Assembly (NCBI GenBank): GCA_026392045.1
Contig: JAPLCU010000035.1
Span: 1 to 50,744, forward strand
Reading direction: 5' to 3'
Origin: Armatimonadota bacterium
GTDB taxonomy: Bacteria; Armatimonadota; UBA5829
DNA length: 50,744 nucleotides
Positions 10,718 to 19,983 of the stretch are shown one piece after another. Under the pieces are notes generated by a model. The model was not told the DNA's origin and did not search any database. It was given only the letters and a program-made list of their open reading frames with translations. The position numbers were made by a program, and so were the translations under genes. Numbering within the stretch: position 1 is the stretch's first letter; every line of letters begins with the position of its first letter.

Positions 10718-12862
10718 CTATTTTTCTGCTGATGCCGTCGGCTCTGCCTGGGCTTCTTCGCCCTCTTCGGCTTTGCCGCGAAATTTGACATAATCGCACT
10801 CGGGGTTGGTGCATTTATAGCCGCTGAGTTTCCCTCTGAAGCGACGTTCGCCGAGTAGGCTGTTGCATTTCGGGCACTTTTTATTGGTAGGTTTGTTCCA
10901 CGAAACCCAAGCGCACTCGGGATAGCGATTGCAGCTGTAGAAGACCTTTCTCTTCTTGGACATCTTCTCCACGATGTCCCCTTCGCCGCACAACGGACAC
11001 TTAACATCGATTGGTTTGGTAAGCGGCGCAGTGGTTTTGCACTCCGGGTAACCTGCGCAGCCCAGGAATTCGCCGAATTTGCCTTCACGAATAAGCATCT
11101 TCTTGCCGCAGTTCGGGCAAACCTGATCGCTTTCCTTGGGCTCGATCTTGACGCGCTCCATGTTCTCCTGCGCAGCCTCGAGGTCTTTCTCGAACGGGCC
11201 ATAAAACTCGCTCAGGAGCTTGACCCAATCGAGCTTGCCTTCCTCGACGTTGTCGAGCTTGGTTTCAACGCCTGCCGTGAACTCAGCGTCCATGATGACC
11301 GGGAAATGTTTGACCAGCTGGTCAGTAACTATAAAGCCGAGTTCAGTCGGGTAGAATTTGCGTTCCATAATCTCAACATACTTACGATCCTGTATAGTGG
11401 AGATAATAGCGGCATACGTGCTCGGCCTGCCGATGCCTTTTTCTTCCAAAGCTCTCACCAGGGTGGCCTCGCTGAATCTTGGCGGCGGCTCGGTGAAATG
11501 CTGATCGGGTTTGAGCTCTTTAAGGTCCAGCTGCTGGCCTTCCTTAAGCGGCGGCAACGGCGGCAGCTCTTCATCGGCCACCAATTTGTCGTCGTCCTTG
11601 CCCTCCGTGTAAACTTTCATAAATCCCTGGAACTTGACCGTGGAACCGGTGGCCCTGAAAAGAAGGCCTTTGGCTTCGATATCCATCGAGACAACATCAA
11701 AAACCGCCTGCGACATTTGGCTCGCCATAAAGCGCTGCCATATCAGCCGATAGAGCCCATACTGGTCACCAGAAAGAAAATGCTTGATCTCATCGGGATG
11801 GCGGAATACGGAAGTCGGGCGAATCGCTTCGTGAGCGTCCTGAGCGCCTTTCTTCTGAGCCAACTGCCTGGCATTCTCGGGCATATAGGAGGCGCCGTAT
11901 TGCTTGGTGATATATTCGCGGGCTTCGTCCTGCGCTTCCTTTGCCACGCGCGTTGAATCGGTTCGCATATAGGTAATAAGACCGACAGCGCCGGCTTCAC
12001 CTATCTCGATACCTTCATAAAGCTGCTGCGCAACAGTCATGGTGCGGCGGGCTCCGAAATTGAACTTTCGCGAAGCCTCCTGCTGCAGCGTGCTTGTGAT
12101 AAACGGCGGCGACGGGTTGCGCTTTTTTTCGTTTTTTCGGATGTTCTTTACTATATAATCCGCGCCCTCAAGCGCGCTCAGAAGTTCATCAGCTTCTTTG
12201 CCATTGTGTATTTCCAGCTTTTCGCCGTTGCGCGAAAATAGCTTGGCATCGAAAAGATGGAGTTTGTCTTTTGGCGTCAGCGTGGCCGTAATCGACCAAT
12301 ACTCAACCGGTACAAATGCCAGTATTTCGCGTTCGCGGTCGCATATCAGCCTCACCGAAACAGATTGCACTCTGCCCGCACTCAGGTTGCGTTTAACCTT
12401 GCGCCAAAGCAACGGACTCAGCTTGTAACCCACAAGCCTGTCCAATACCCGGCGCGCCTGCTGGGCGTTCACAAGGTCGATATTGATGTCATGAGCGTTT
12501 TTCAGAGCTTCCAGCACGGCAGTTTTGGTGATCTCATTAAACTGTATGCGCCGCGCATTATCAAGATTCAAAGCCTCTCTGAGGTGCCATGCAATAGCCT
12601 CTCCCTCGCGGTCAGGGTCCGAAGCAAGGTACACGATGTCTGCTTTACCTGCAGCAGCCTTTAGCTTCTTGATGACGTCTTTTCTTTCGGGTATCGAGAC
12701 ATATTGAGGCTCGAAGCTATTCTCGACTTCCACGCCAAGCTTGCTCTTCGGCAGGTCACGAACGTGGCCCATGCTGGCCTCGATCATGAAATCGGCTCCT
12801 AGAAAGTTCTTCAGAGTCTTTATTTTTGCGGGGCTCTCAACTATAATAAGCGATTTCGCCAT
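10718..12862 (-). CDS. topA: DNA topoisomerase I (type IA) with C-terminal zinc fingers
   Basis: MAKSLIIVESPAKIKTLKNFLG...SDPDREGEAIAWHL...GLITYMRTDSTRV...CPNCGKKMLIREGKFGEFLGCAGYPEC. Confidence 0.98.
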   Translation of the reverse strand: MAKSLIIVESPAKIKTLKNFLGADFMIEASMGHVRDLPKSKLGVEVENSFEPQYVSIPERKDVIKKLKAAAGKADIVYLASDPDREGEAIAWHLREALNLDNARRIQFNEITKTAVLEALKNAHDINIDLVNAQQARRVLDRLVGYKLSPLLWRKVKRNLSAGRVQSVSVRLICDREREILAFVPVEYWSITATLTPKDKLHLFDAKLFSRNGEKLEIHNGKEADELLSALEGADYIVKNIRKNEKKRNPSPPFITSTLQQEASRKFNFGARRTMTVAQQLYEGIEIGEAGAVGLITYMRTDSTRVAKEAQDEAREYITKQYGASYMPENARQLAQKKGAQDAHEAIRPTSVFRHPDEIKHFLSGDQYGLYRLIWQRFMASQMSQAVFDVVSMDIEAKGLLFRATGSTVKFQGFMKVYTEGKDDDKLVADEELPPLPPLKEGQQLDLKELKPDQHFTEPPPRFSEATLVRALEEKGIGRPSTYAAIISTIQDRKYVEIMERKFYPTELGFIVTDQLVKHFPVIMDAEFTAGVETKLDNVEEGKLDWVKLLSEFYGPFEKDLEAAQENMERVKIEPKESDQVCPNCGKKMLIREGKFGEFLGCAGYPECKTTAPLTKPIDVKCPLCGEGDIVEKMSKKRKVFYSCNRYPECAWVSWNKPTNKKCPKCNSLLGERRFRGKLSGYKCTNPECDYVKFRGKAEEGEEAQAEPTASAEK

Positions 12863-13139
12863 GTTACTTACCTTTTCTGTATTTCCATTACATTATATAT
12901 ATTTGCCCACCACAAGCTCGCAAGCTGATGTGCTTCGTGCTCAAACGCTGCTTCACAAAGCGCTTCGTGCAAGGGGAGTGGCACGGTGAAGGATAATAAC
13001 ACAACGGCGGGAAGCTGTCAATGGGGTGTCCCAAATTGACTGTAGAAAATGCTATCAAGGTTTGTTTCGGGATTTCCACTGCGCTCAAATCCCGAAATAC
13101 CACAGCCTGTCAAATCCCGAAATACCACACAACCACAGT

Positions 13140-14063
13140 TTATTTGCAGCCGCAGCAGCAGCATTCGCCGCCGCCTTTGTTGCCTTTTGCGGCTTCGGCT
13201 ATTGCCCGGATGTGCTCGGGAGTAGTGCCGCAGCAGCCTCCGATGATGTTCGCGCCCGCAGCTATCAGTTCTTGGACCTTCGCGGCCATGTCCTGCGGGG
13301 TGTCTTTGAAGACGGTCTTGCCATTCTCAAGGACAGGCGCTCCGGCATTCGCTTGAATCATAATCGGCGTGTTTGGAACCGCTGCACGAATCTGCCTGGT
13401 GATTTCTATCATATTATCGATGCCGCTGCCGCAGTTCGCGCCAACTATGTCCGCGCCAGCCTCAACCGAAGCCAAGGCGGCGGCTTTCGGGGTGACACCC
13501 ATCATCGTACGGAAGCCCCTTGCGCCCGGTTCGAATGTGAATGTGGCGATGATTGTGAGCTTGGTGTTTTCTTTTGCGGCTTTGATTGCCTGCACGGCTT
13601 CGGCGACCGATGACATGGTTTCTATGCAAACCGCATCCGCTCCGCCTTCTTCCAGCGCCATGGCCTGCTCCTTGAAAGCATCGTAAAGGGCCTCAGGAGA
13701 AGCCATACCGCCTTCGTCCTCTATTATCTGGCCGGTGGGACCAACGGAAGCTGCGACGCAGCCTTTATCGCCCATTGCTTCCCTGGCGAGTTTAGCGGCG
13801 GCAATGTTGAATTCGATGACTTTATCTTCGAGGCCAAACTCTTTTTGCTTATAGCTTGTTCCACCTAATGAATTTGTCTCGATTATGTCGCTGCCAGCCG
13901 CGATGTAAGCTTCGGTGACGCTTTTTACGGCGTCCGGGTGCGAAACACACCAAGCCTCAGGCGACTCGCCCGGCGCCAAGCCTTTTGCCTGCAAGAACGT
14001 GCCCATGGCGCCGTCTGAAATGAGAATCTCACCCGCTGCAAGTCTTTCCAGTAAGCTTTTCAA
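13140..14063 (-). CDS. homocysteine S-methyltransferase family protein with Cys-rich C-terminus
   Basis: LISDGAMGTFLQAKGL...DIIETNSLGGTSYKQKEFGL...IGGCCGTTPEHIRAI; ends GGGECCCCGCK. Confidence 0.92.
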   Translation of the reverse strand: MKSLLERLAAGEILISDGAMGTFLQAKGLAPGESPEAWCVSHPDAVKSVTEAYIAAGSDIIETNSLGGTSYKQKEFGLEDKVIEFNIAAAKLAREAMGDKGCVAASVGPTGQIIEDEGGMASPEALYDAFKEQAMALEEGGADAVCIETMSSVAEAVQAIKAAKENTKLTIIATFTFEPGARGFRTMMGVTPKAAALASVEAGADIVGANCGSGIDNMIEITRQIRAAVPNTPIMIQANAGAPVLENGKTVFKDTPQDMAAKVQELIAAGANIIGGCCGTTPEHIRAIAEAAKGNKGGGECCCCGCK

Positions 14064-14211
14064 GTTAAAACCTCCGGTTTTAGTATTTAAGTTTTAAGTT
14101 GTAAGTAATAAGTAGCTATCAGCAATCAGCTGTCAGCTTTCAGCAAAAATCAGGTTTGTGCGGACGGATTTGAAATCCATTTCGCGTTTTCGGCATTTCG
14201 CGATTAATAAT

Positions 14212-14880
14212 TTAGAGAACCCCCACCGCATCGAGCCATGCTTTTGCAATCAGGCCGTGGCCTGCGAGGGTTGGGTGGACACCGTCTGCTGCCCAGAAAG
14301 CCGGTTCGCGCTTTGCCGATGCCTGGGCGAAGATGCCATCCATCGGAATTAGGGTGGCATCGAACTCGCGGGCGAGCGCGCGCACTACGTGGATCTTCGG
14401 GTCAATATCTTCGCGCCATTCGTTGCGGTCGTCAGGAACTGGCAGCACAAACGGCTCCATCAGAATAATGCCCGCTTCGGTGGCCTCGACTGTGCGCGTG
14501 AGGATATCGTGATAATTGTCCTCAAACTCGGCGACGGAGGTGGCGTCGTTGCTGTCATAGCGCCGCCAGACATCGTTTATGCCAATAAGAATCGTGATCA
14601 GATCAGGCTGAATCACGATGCAGTCCTCATTCCAACGGGCTCGGAGGTCTTTGGTGCGGTCGCCGCCGATACCGCGGTTCATAAATTCCACCGGCAGCTC
14701 AGGGCGCTTCGCCAAATATTGGGCAGCGATAAGCATTGGGTAGCCTGCGCCGAGGCTGTAAGGGTCCTCGCGGTCTCGGTCGCAATCCGTGATGCTGTCT
14801 CCCTGGAATAGGATTATGCTATTGCCATGGCCTTCGCAGCCGCAGTCGCATTCGTTATCTTGGTCGTGTTCGTGTGACAT
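14212..14880 (-). CDS. SGNH/GDSL-type hydrolase with Cys/His-rich N-terminus
   Basis: FQGDSITDCDRDRED...NRGIGGDRTKDL...ITILIGINDVWRRY...DGVHPTLAGHGLIAKAWL. Confidence 0.9.
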   Translation of the reverse strand: MSHEHDQDNECDCGCEGHGNSIILFQGDSITDCDRDREDPYSLGAGYPMLIAAQYLAKRPELPVEFMNRGIGGDRTKDLRARWNEDCIVIQPDLITILIGINDVWRRYDSNDATSVAEFEDNYHDILTRTVEATEAGIILMEPFVLPVPDDRNEWREDIDPKIHVVRALAREFDATLIPMDGIFAQASAKREPAFWAADGVHPTLAGHGLIAKAWLDAVGVL

Positions 14881-15010
14881 TAGTTTACCTCGTTTTGAAT
14901 CATTTTCTGATAGTAATCATACCATCAGAGCATCATAGCAATCAAACTGCTTTGGATGCCATCAACAATTTACAATTATTTCGGAAACCCTTTTCCCGAA
15001 ATCTTCGTGC

Positions 15011-15193
15011 ATGTATCGGTATAATGAAAGGGGTTTCCCGATACAACAAAACCTTGCCGAGGTGAAACAGACTGTGCTAGAGTTTCGTGATAACTACAAC
15101 CGCTTTTGGCGGCTGGAAAAGCTGGGCTTCATCACGCCGCTAGAAGCCCGGCGGCGCTACGAACACGAGCGCTTACAACCAGTAGCGGCATAA
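15011..15193 (+). pseudogene. C-terminal remnant of a DDE (IS3/IS481-like integrase core) transposase
   Basis: FPIQQNLAEVKQTVLEFRDNYNRFWRLEKLGFITPLEARRRYE resembles the integrase-core C-terminus; no upstream catalytic domain. Confidence 0.55.
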
Positions 15194-15246
15194 TGCAAAA
15201 CCGTGTCCAGACAACCGGGTGCGGTGCATTGAAAGGAGATATACAC

Positions 15247-15597
15247 ATGAGCCCTTACGTAGAAGATCCTTCATCAGGTGAAAGATCTGCCTTGACAATG
15301 TTGGTGATCATCCTGGTGGTGATCATCGCCATCCTAATGATCGGCTACTTGGCCTGGTGGGCTCCGAGCCGGGAGAACACGGTTGTGGTACCGCAACCCA
15401 CTGTAACGACACCAGGGCCACAAGGGCCACAGGGTCCTGCAGGGTCTCCGGCCCCTTCGGCCCCCCAAGGTCCTCAGGGACCTTCCGGTACGCCGGGACC
15501 TTCCGGGCCGTCGGGTGCGTCTGGTCCTGCTGGACCTTCCGGAGCGGCAGGCACTTCGTCACCCGACTCTACTACACCACCCTCAGGCAGCCATTGA
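15247..15597 (+). CDS. membrane-anchored collagen-like (GPQ/GPS repeat) protein
   Basis: AAAGGAGATATACAC then ATG at 15247; TM helix LTMLVIILVVIIAILMIGYLAWW; G-x-y repeats GPQGPQGPAG...GPSGPSGASGPAGPSGAAG. Confidence 0.75.
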   Translation: MSPYVEDPSSGERSALTMLVIILVVIIAILMIGYLAWWAPSRENTVVVPQPTVTTPGPQGPQGPAGSPAPSAPQGPQGPSGTPGPSGPSGASGPAGPSGAAGTSSPDSTTPPSGSH

Positions 15598-15683
15598 GGC
15601 GCGTCCTGAGCACGAAACTGTTGGGGCAGCCGCCAGGCGCTGGCGGTAGTTGAACGTGAAATGCCGTGGTGGACACAATGGGA

Positions 15684-15784
15684 TTGCCCGACCCGCCACG
15701 GCTCGACAAGAAAGCAAGGTTTCGGTTAGTTATTCGTTGCGGAAAGAGGTGACAAGAAATGATATGGACAATATTCGTGATTCT
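15684..15784 (+). repeat. about 101-bp direct repeat, copy 1
   Basis: TTGCCCGACCCGCCACGGCTCGACAAGAAAGCAAGG...ATGATATGGACAATATTCGTGATTCT; near-identical copy 580 bp downstream. Confidence 0.9.
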
Positions 15785-16097
15785 ACTGGTAGTCGCGGTG
15801 ATCGTGGCAGTCGGAGAGTTACTGACTGGCAGGAAAGACTATATGTCGGTCATAGCCGGACTAGTGTTTGGTTTGTTACTTCTTACAGCAGATTTGTATG
15901 GCTGGCAACATTATCAGCCCCAAATTGACACAAATAACAGTATGCTCGGCCAGTTAGCCATCGGCGTTGGGGGCAAAGCTGCGGCTCGTGAGGCCGAGAC
16001 GATTCGAGTGTACTACATAGGGTCGATAGTATCGGCTTTTCTTGGCGCGATAATGGTTTTGGGTTGCAGCATTGCCCTAGCGGTGCGAAAACGATAG
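15759..16097 (+). CDS. small multi-TM protein; N-terminus resembles an internally deleted lmo0937-type peptide
   Basis: [26 protein letters not shown]... matches both ends of the peptide at 16339..16485 with the middle missing. Confidence 0.6.
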   Translation: MIWTIFVILLVVAVIVAVGELLTGRKDYMSVIAGLVFGLLLLTADLYGWQHYQPQIDTNNSMLGQLAIGVGGKAAAREAETIRVYYIGSIVSAFLGAIMVLGCSIALAVRKR

Positions 16098-16112
16098 TCA
16101 GCGGAGTAACCA

Positions 16113-16250
16113 GTGCGTTCAGCAACAGAACCACAAATCCTAAATGGACGATATCGAATCGATTCTGAACTCGGTAGAGGTGGAATGGGGGTAGTCTATT
16201 GTGCCACAGATATGCAAATAGATCGTGTGGTCTCGGTCAAGATAGGCGAG
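16113..16250 (+). pseudogene. truncated N-terminus of a Ser/Thr protein kinase (glycine loop only)
   Basis: [35 protein letters not shown] is a Pkn-type glycine-rich loop; kinase sequence then stops at the 101-bp repeat. Confidence 0.7.
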
Positions 16251-16263
16251 GTACACGATGTGT

Positions 16264-16364
16264 TTGCCCGACCCACCACGGCTCGACGAGAGAGCAAGGT
16301 TTTGGTTAGTTGTTCGTTGCGGAAGGAGGTGACAAGAAATGATATGGACAATATTCGTGATTCT
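16264..16364 (+). repeat. about 101-bp direct repeat, copy 2
   Basis: Same sequence as 15684..15784 with a few substitutions. Confidence 0.9.
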
Positions 16365-16485
16365 GGTTATCCTGTGGCTGCTGGGTCTGCTGGGCCACGT
16401 CGGCAACTTAATTCACATCGTACTGGTAATCGCGGTGATCGTGCTGATCTACAATCTGCTGACTAGTAGAAGAGGCGTATCTTAA
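16339..16485 (+). CDS. lmo0937-family small membrane protein (absent from ORF track, 48 aa)
   Basis: GGAAGGAGGTGACAAGAA then [51 protein letters not shown]. Confidence 0.8.
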   Translation: MIWTIFVILVILWLLGLLGHVGNLIHIVLVIAVIVLIYNLLTSRRGVS

Positions 16486-16805
16486 GCTCTGCTGGATCAT
16501 AATCCGTTGTACTCATCGGAGTGTCACTCCGATGAGTGCGCCAACAGCGCGGGTAAATGGGGCTGACCAGGATTTTGGTGTTTCAGAAAGCTTGTTCCCG
16601 AAACGAACTGACCTTTGGACTTGAGAGAAAACTGCCGTCACTTTTTGCCACCACCCATTTGCGGTGTATCGGGACTTCAGTCCCGATACCAAAAAGCGCT
16701 ATAGTACAGTCTGTTTAGGGATGAAGTCCCGAAATACTTAAGTTACCATTTGGGAAGCGTTGGGATAGCTCGGCGAGGCATCTTTCGGCCTTTTCACGTT
16801 TATTG

Positions 16806-17588
16806 CTATTTGTTATAATTTTTATCTGCAGCGATAATCGCAGCCCCGAGAGCGCCGGTCATCTGGGGATTGGGCGCTATGGATATGCTTTGGCCTAAGG
16901 CAGATTCGAGCGCGCGATCCATTCCTGGGACAATCGCCACGCCGCCGGTAAAAACCACGGGTGCGGCAACTCCCCTGCCCGCCATCGCGGCTATGCGGAT
17001 CGCTATCGAATTTTGAACGCCGGCAACTATGTCATCCGCGCTGATGCCGGTTGCCAGGAGGCCGATGATCTCAGTCTCGGCAAAAACTATGCATGTGCTG
17101 CTTATTGAAGCCGGATTCTGACTTCGGGCTGCCATGGGGCCGAGTTGGTCCAGAGGCACGCTCAGACGGTCTGCTACGACTTCTAAGAATCGACCAGTAC
17201 CGGCAGCGCAGCGGTCATTCATAGAGAAATCTCTCACGCTGCCGTTAGAACCCAGCCGAAGGAGCTTGCTGTCTTGCCCGCCGATTTCAACTATCGTCGC
17301 TGCCTCAGGCGCAACATTATGCACCCCGCGCGCATGGCAGGTGATCTCCGTGACGGTGGTGTCTGCGAAGTCTATCATATTTCTGGCGTAACCAGTGGCA
17401 ACCGTGCGGGTTATATCGCCGACGCCTAGCCCGCTTCTTTCGAGAAGGTCGCGCAGCAAATCGTTGGCTAAATCATTGCTATGAACTCCCTGCGCAACCA
17501 CCCCGGACGCCACAACCTCTCGGCTCTGAGTGTCCAGCAAAACTATCTTTATCGCCCTCGAACCGGCGTCAACTCCCACTGAAATCAT
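16806..17588 (-). CDS. 2-hydroxyacyl-CoA dehydratase activase (BcrAD/BadFG/HgdC-type ATPase)
   Basis: VGVDAGSRAIKIVLLD...GGQDSKLLRL...DRCAAGTGRFLEVVADRL...VFTGGVA. Confidence 0.93.
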   Translation of the reverse strand: MISVGVDAGSRAIKIVLLDTQSREVVASGVVAQGVHSNDLANDLLRDLLERSGLGVGDITRTVATGYARNMIDFADTTVTEITCHARGVHNVAPEAATIVEIGGQDSKLLRLGSNGSVRDFSMNDRCAAGTGRFLEVVADRLSVPLDQLGPMAARSQNPASISSTCIVFAETEIIGLLATGISADDIVAGVQNSIAIRIAAMAGRGVAAPVVFTGGVAIVPGMDRALESALGQSISIAPNPQMTGALGAAIIAADKNYNK

Positions 17589-18964
17589 TCATTCCTCCGT
17601 ATGGCTGTTTCGATCAATGCTTCTATGCGTGTTCTGAGCGTTGGGATCATCGCGTCTGTGATCGGCGGCACTTCTATTTCCACCACAGGCAAGCCAAGCT
17701 CCGATCTAACCAAATCTGCGATGACTTCGCCCTCAGTTGCGCAGTGGCTGGCCCCCGGGATTCTAGAGATGATTACTGCCTCAGCGCCGAAAGCGCATGC
17801 ATCCTCTATTATACGCTGTGCGCGGTCATTTGCGCTCCCGACCATTGGGTCTGCCAGCGCAATTCTTGCGAGAGCTTCCATAGGCGGGAGGTCCTCGCGG
17901 ATTTCGTCCAGCGCATGCGCAAAAAGGTATTCCGTGCCGCAAATCCGCCCTCCGCAATCTTCCAGCAGGTTCATAGTGCGGAGATCTGCAACGGGATTCA
18001 CCCAAAACACACGAACCGCTTCGGCAGACAGCACGCCAACTCCTTCAGAAACTCGCGCGCGGACCTCGGTTAGAAGTTCGCAGAGAACTATTTCAGCCTC
18101 TTCGCGGTCAGAGCAATAATGTATGGCGAGCATTTCCGCAATCTGCATTTCAAGCGCAGGCATGGGGCAGATTTCGGCGGTGAATACGAGTATTCTCAGC
18201 TCAGAAAGAATTCTGCGGACACGATTGGCAGCGCGTATGCCGCGAGCCAGCGTTTTATCGTCCAAAGGCATTCCAGCCAGGTTGCTTATCGATATTCGTA
18301 TGCGCTCAAGTTCACTTTTGACGAACTCTACCTGGCTTACGGGCGCGGAAAATCCGCCTGGCAGGATGATTGAAGCCTCGTTGGTGTCTGGATGGCGGCG
18401 GCTGGGAATCTCCCACCATAGAATCGGGTGGTCGAGCCCCTCGAGGCGCTGCGCAATCGCGGAAAAATCGTCGCAGGTCGCGCCCACGCTGCAAGTGAGC
18501 AAATCGGGAAGCGGGAAGTGCGCCTGGGTAACGAACGCACCGATCATCGCGCGCACCGGGCAAAAAGTTTCATCGATGCCCAGCGATGATGCGATGCTCA
18601 GCAGACCGGCGTTCATTTCCATCACGCACGGAATCCACCATGCACCGTCTGGATAGAACGCTACCAAATTCGGCAGTGAATATGCCATTACAGGCACCGT
18701 GCCGAGGTCTTTCATAGTCCCAACCAGCTTTTTGCCCTCTGCCCTGGCGGCGCGCAGGCGGTCTTCCTCGGTTAGTAGGAAGTTCCAAAGCCGAAGGGAC
18801 GCGGCGGAATTATCGTAGCGCAGGCGAAGCAGGCGGGTGTCGCCGCCATCGTCCACATGCCTTCGCAGCGGGCCGCCGTAGGATGGCTCCATCATCCCGG
18901 CATCGCGAAGCTGAATGTAGTGCGAATCCCACTCATCAAATGATATTATGCGAGGCTCATTCAC
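17585..18964 (-). CDS. 2-hydroxyacyl-CoA dehydratase D-component-like protein
   Basis: Likely GTG start at 18964 (VNEPRIISFDEWD), overlapping the upstream TGA by 4 nt; CPVRAMIGAF, SVGATCDDFSAIAQRLEGLDHP, HCATEGEVIADLVRSELGLPVVEIEVPP. Confidence 0.75.
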   Translation of the reverse strand: MNEPRIISFDEWDSHYIQLRDAGMMEPSYGGPLRRHVDDGGDTRLLRLRYDNSAASLRLWNFLLTEEDRLRAARAEGKKLVGTMKDLGTVPVMAYSLPNLVAFYPDGAWWIPCVMEMNAGLLSIASSLGIDETFCPVRAMIGAFVTQAHFPLPDLLTCSVGATCDDFSAIAQRLEGLDHPILWWEIPSRRHPDTNEASIILPGGFSAPVSQVEFVKSELERIRISISNLAGMPLDDKTLARGIRAANRVRRILSELRILVFTAEICPMPALEMQIAEMLAIHYCSDREEAEIVLCELLTEVRARVSEGVGVLSAEAVRVFWVNPVADLRTMNLLEDCGGRICGTEYLFAHALDEIREDLPPMEALARIALADPMVGSANDRAQRIIEDACAFGAEAVIISRIPGASHCATEGEVIADLVRSELGLPVVEIEVPPITDAMIPTLRTRIEALIETAIRRNE

Positions 18965-19983
18965 TGGGTGATAACCTCCATAAACGCCTCCAGACGAAAG
19001 AGGGTGCGGCTGGGTTCCAGGCCGCCGTCGCCAGCGTCGAGTTCCAGAAATGGCAGCCCGGCCCAGTCGGCTATTCGCTGCGCTTCCGCGCGCCAGATAT
19101 CGCACCACAGATAGTGGCGCAGGATAATGCCGCGAATGCCGCGCTCGTCGATCATTTGCTTCAGCCATTTGAAAAACTCGCTGTTGGGCCTGCGGAACGG
19201 GTCAGGGATGTGCCCAAAATATGCATCGGCAAGTGTTCCGAGGGGGTCATCCTTCGAGAGCCTCAGGATGTTCGAGAGCCTCAGGATGGCGATGCTGCGG
19301 CGGTCGAAGGCGGCAGGCAGCGTGCGCTCGCCTGTTTCTGTACCGTCGAGAGCCACGTATCCGCCAGCTTGCTCGATTAGATCAAATATTCCGAATGCTT
19401 CGCTTGTTAATGGGCCGCCGATTAGAGCGACTGGCAGCAGGTTATTTCTCGACCCCTGCGGGGTCGGCTTCGGCATCAGGATACCGAAGCAACAGGGATT
19501 GTGGTGAAACGCGGCCATCATCTCAGAGAATTGCCGAGCGGTCAGGTTTGGGCGGGAATCAAGAATTTGTTGGCGAATTTCGCCATATTGAGACATTATC
19601 CCCGTCAGATCGCCTCCAGATGGATTCGTCCCGCTCAGCTTCTCCAAAAACCGCCCGAGGCGCTCCAGTTCATCTCTGTAGAGCCTGTGTGCGCCTGGGT
19701 TTTGCCAAGTATGAGGGACGTTCATTAGGAAAATGGGCTTGAATGTTCTTGCGGCGGCGGTTTCCGATATGCGCCGCATTTGGTCGCAGACTGTGGTGAA
19801 AATTATTGCTGCTGCGTCAGATTCCTCCGCGATTGCCTCTGTGAAAGCCTGCGCGTAAGGGCAGACGCCATTTGGCGCGCCGGAACTTGTCATCTTTGGG
19901 ATGATGCGAGAAGGCTCAAGCCCGTGCGCCGCAATCCATTCGGCGGGCACGAATGGGCAGCTATAAATGATTCGCTTACTCAC
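18961..19983 (-). CDS. 2-hydroxyacyl-CoA dehydratase subunit-like protein containing repeat-derived insertions
   Basis: Likely GTG start 19983 (VSKRIIYSCPFVPAEWIAAHGLEPSRI); GVCPYAQAF, TTVCDQMRR. Contains repeat-encoded CCFGILMPKPTPQGSRNN and ILRLSNILRLSKDD. Confidence 0.8.
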   Translation of the reverse strand: MSKRIIYSCPFVPAEWIAAHGLEPSRIIPKMTSSGAPNGVCPYAQAFTEAIAEESDAAAIIFTTVCDQMRRISETAAARTFKPIFLMNVPHTWQNPGAHRLYRDELERLGRFLEKLSGTNPSGGDLTGIMSQYGEIRQQILDSRPNLTARQFSEMMAAFHHNPCCFGILMPKPTPQGSRNNLLPVALIGGPLTSEAFGIFDLIEQAGGYVALDGTETGERTLPAAFDRRSIAILRLSNILRLSKDDPLGTLADAYFGHIPDPFRRPNSEFFKWLKQMIDERGIRGIILRHYLWCDIWRAEAQRIADWAGLPFLELDAGDGGLEPSRTLFRLEAFMEVITQ

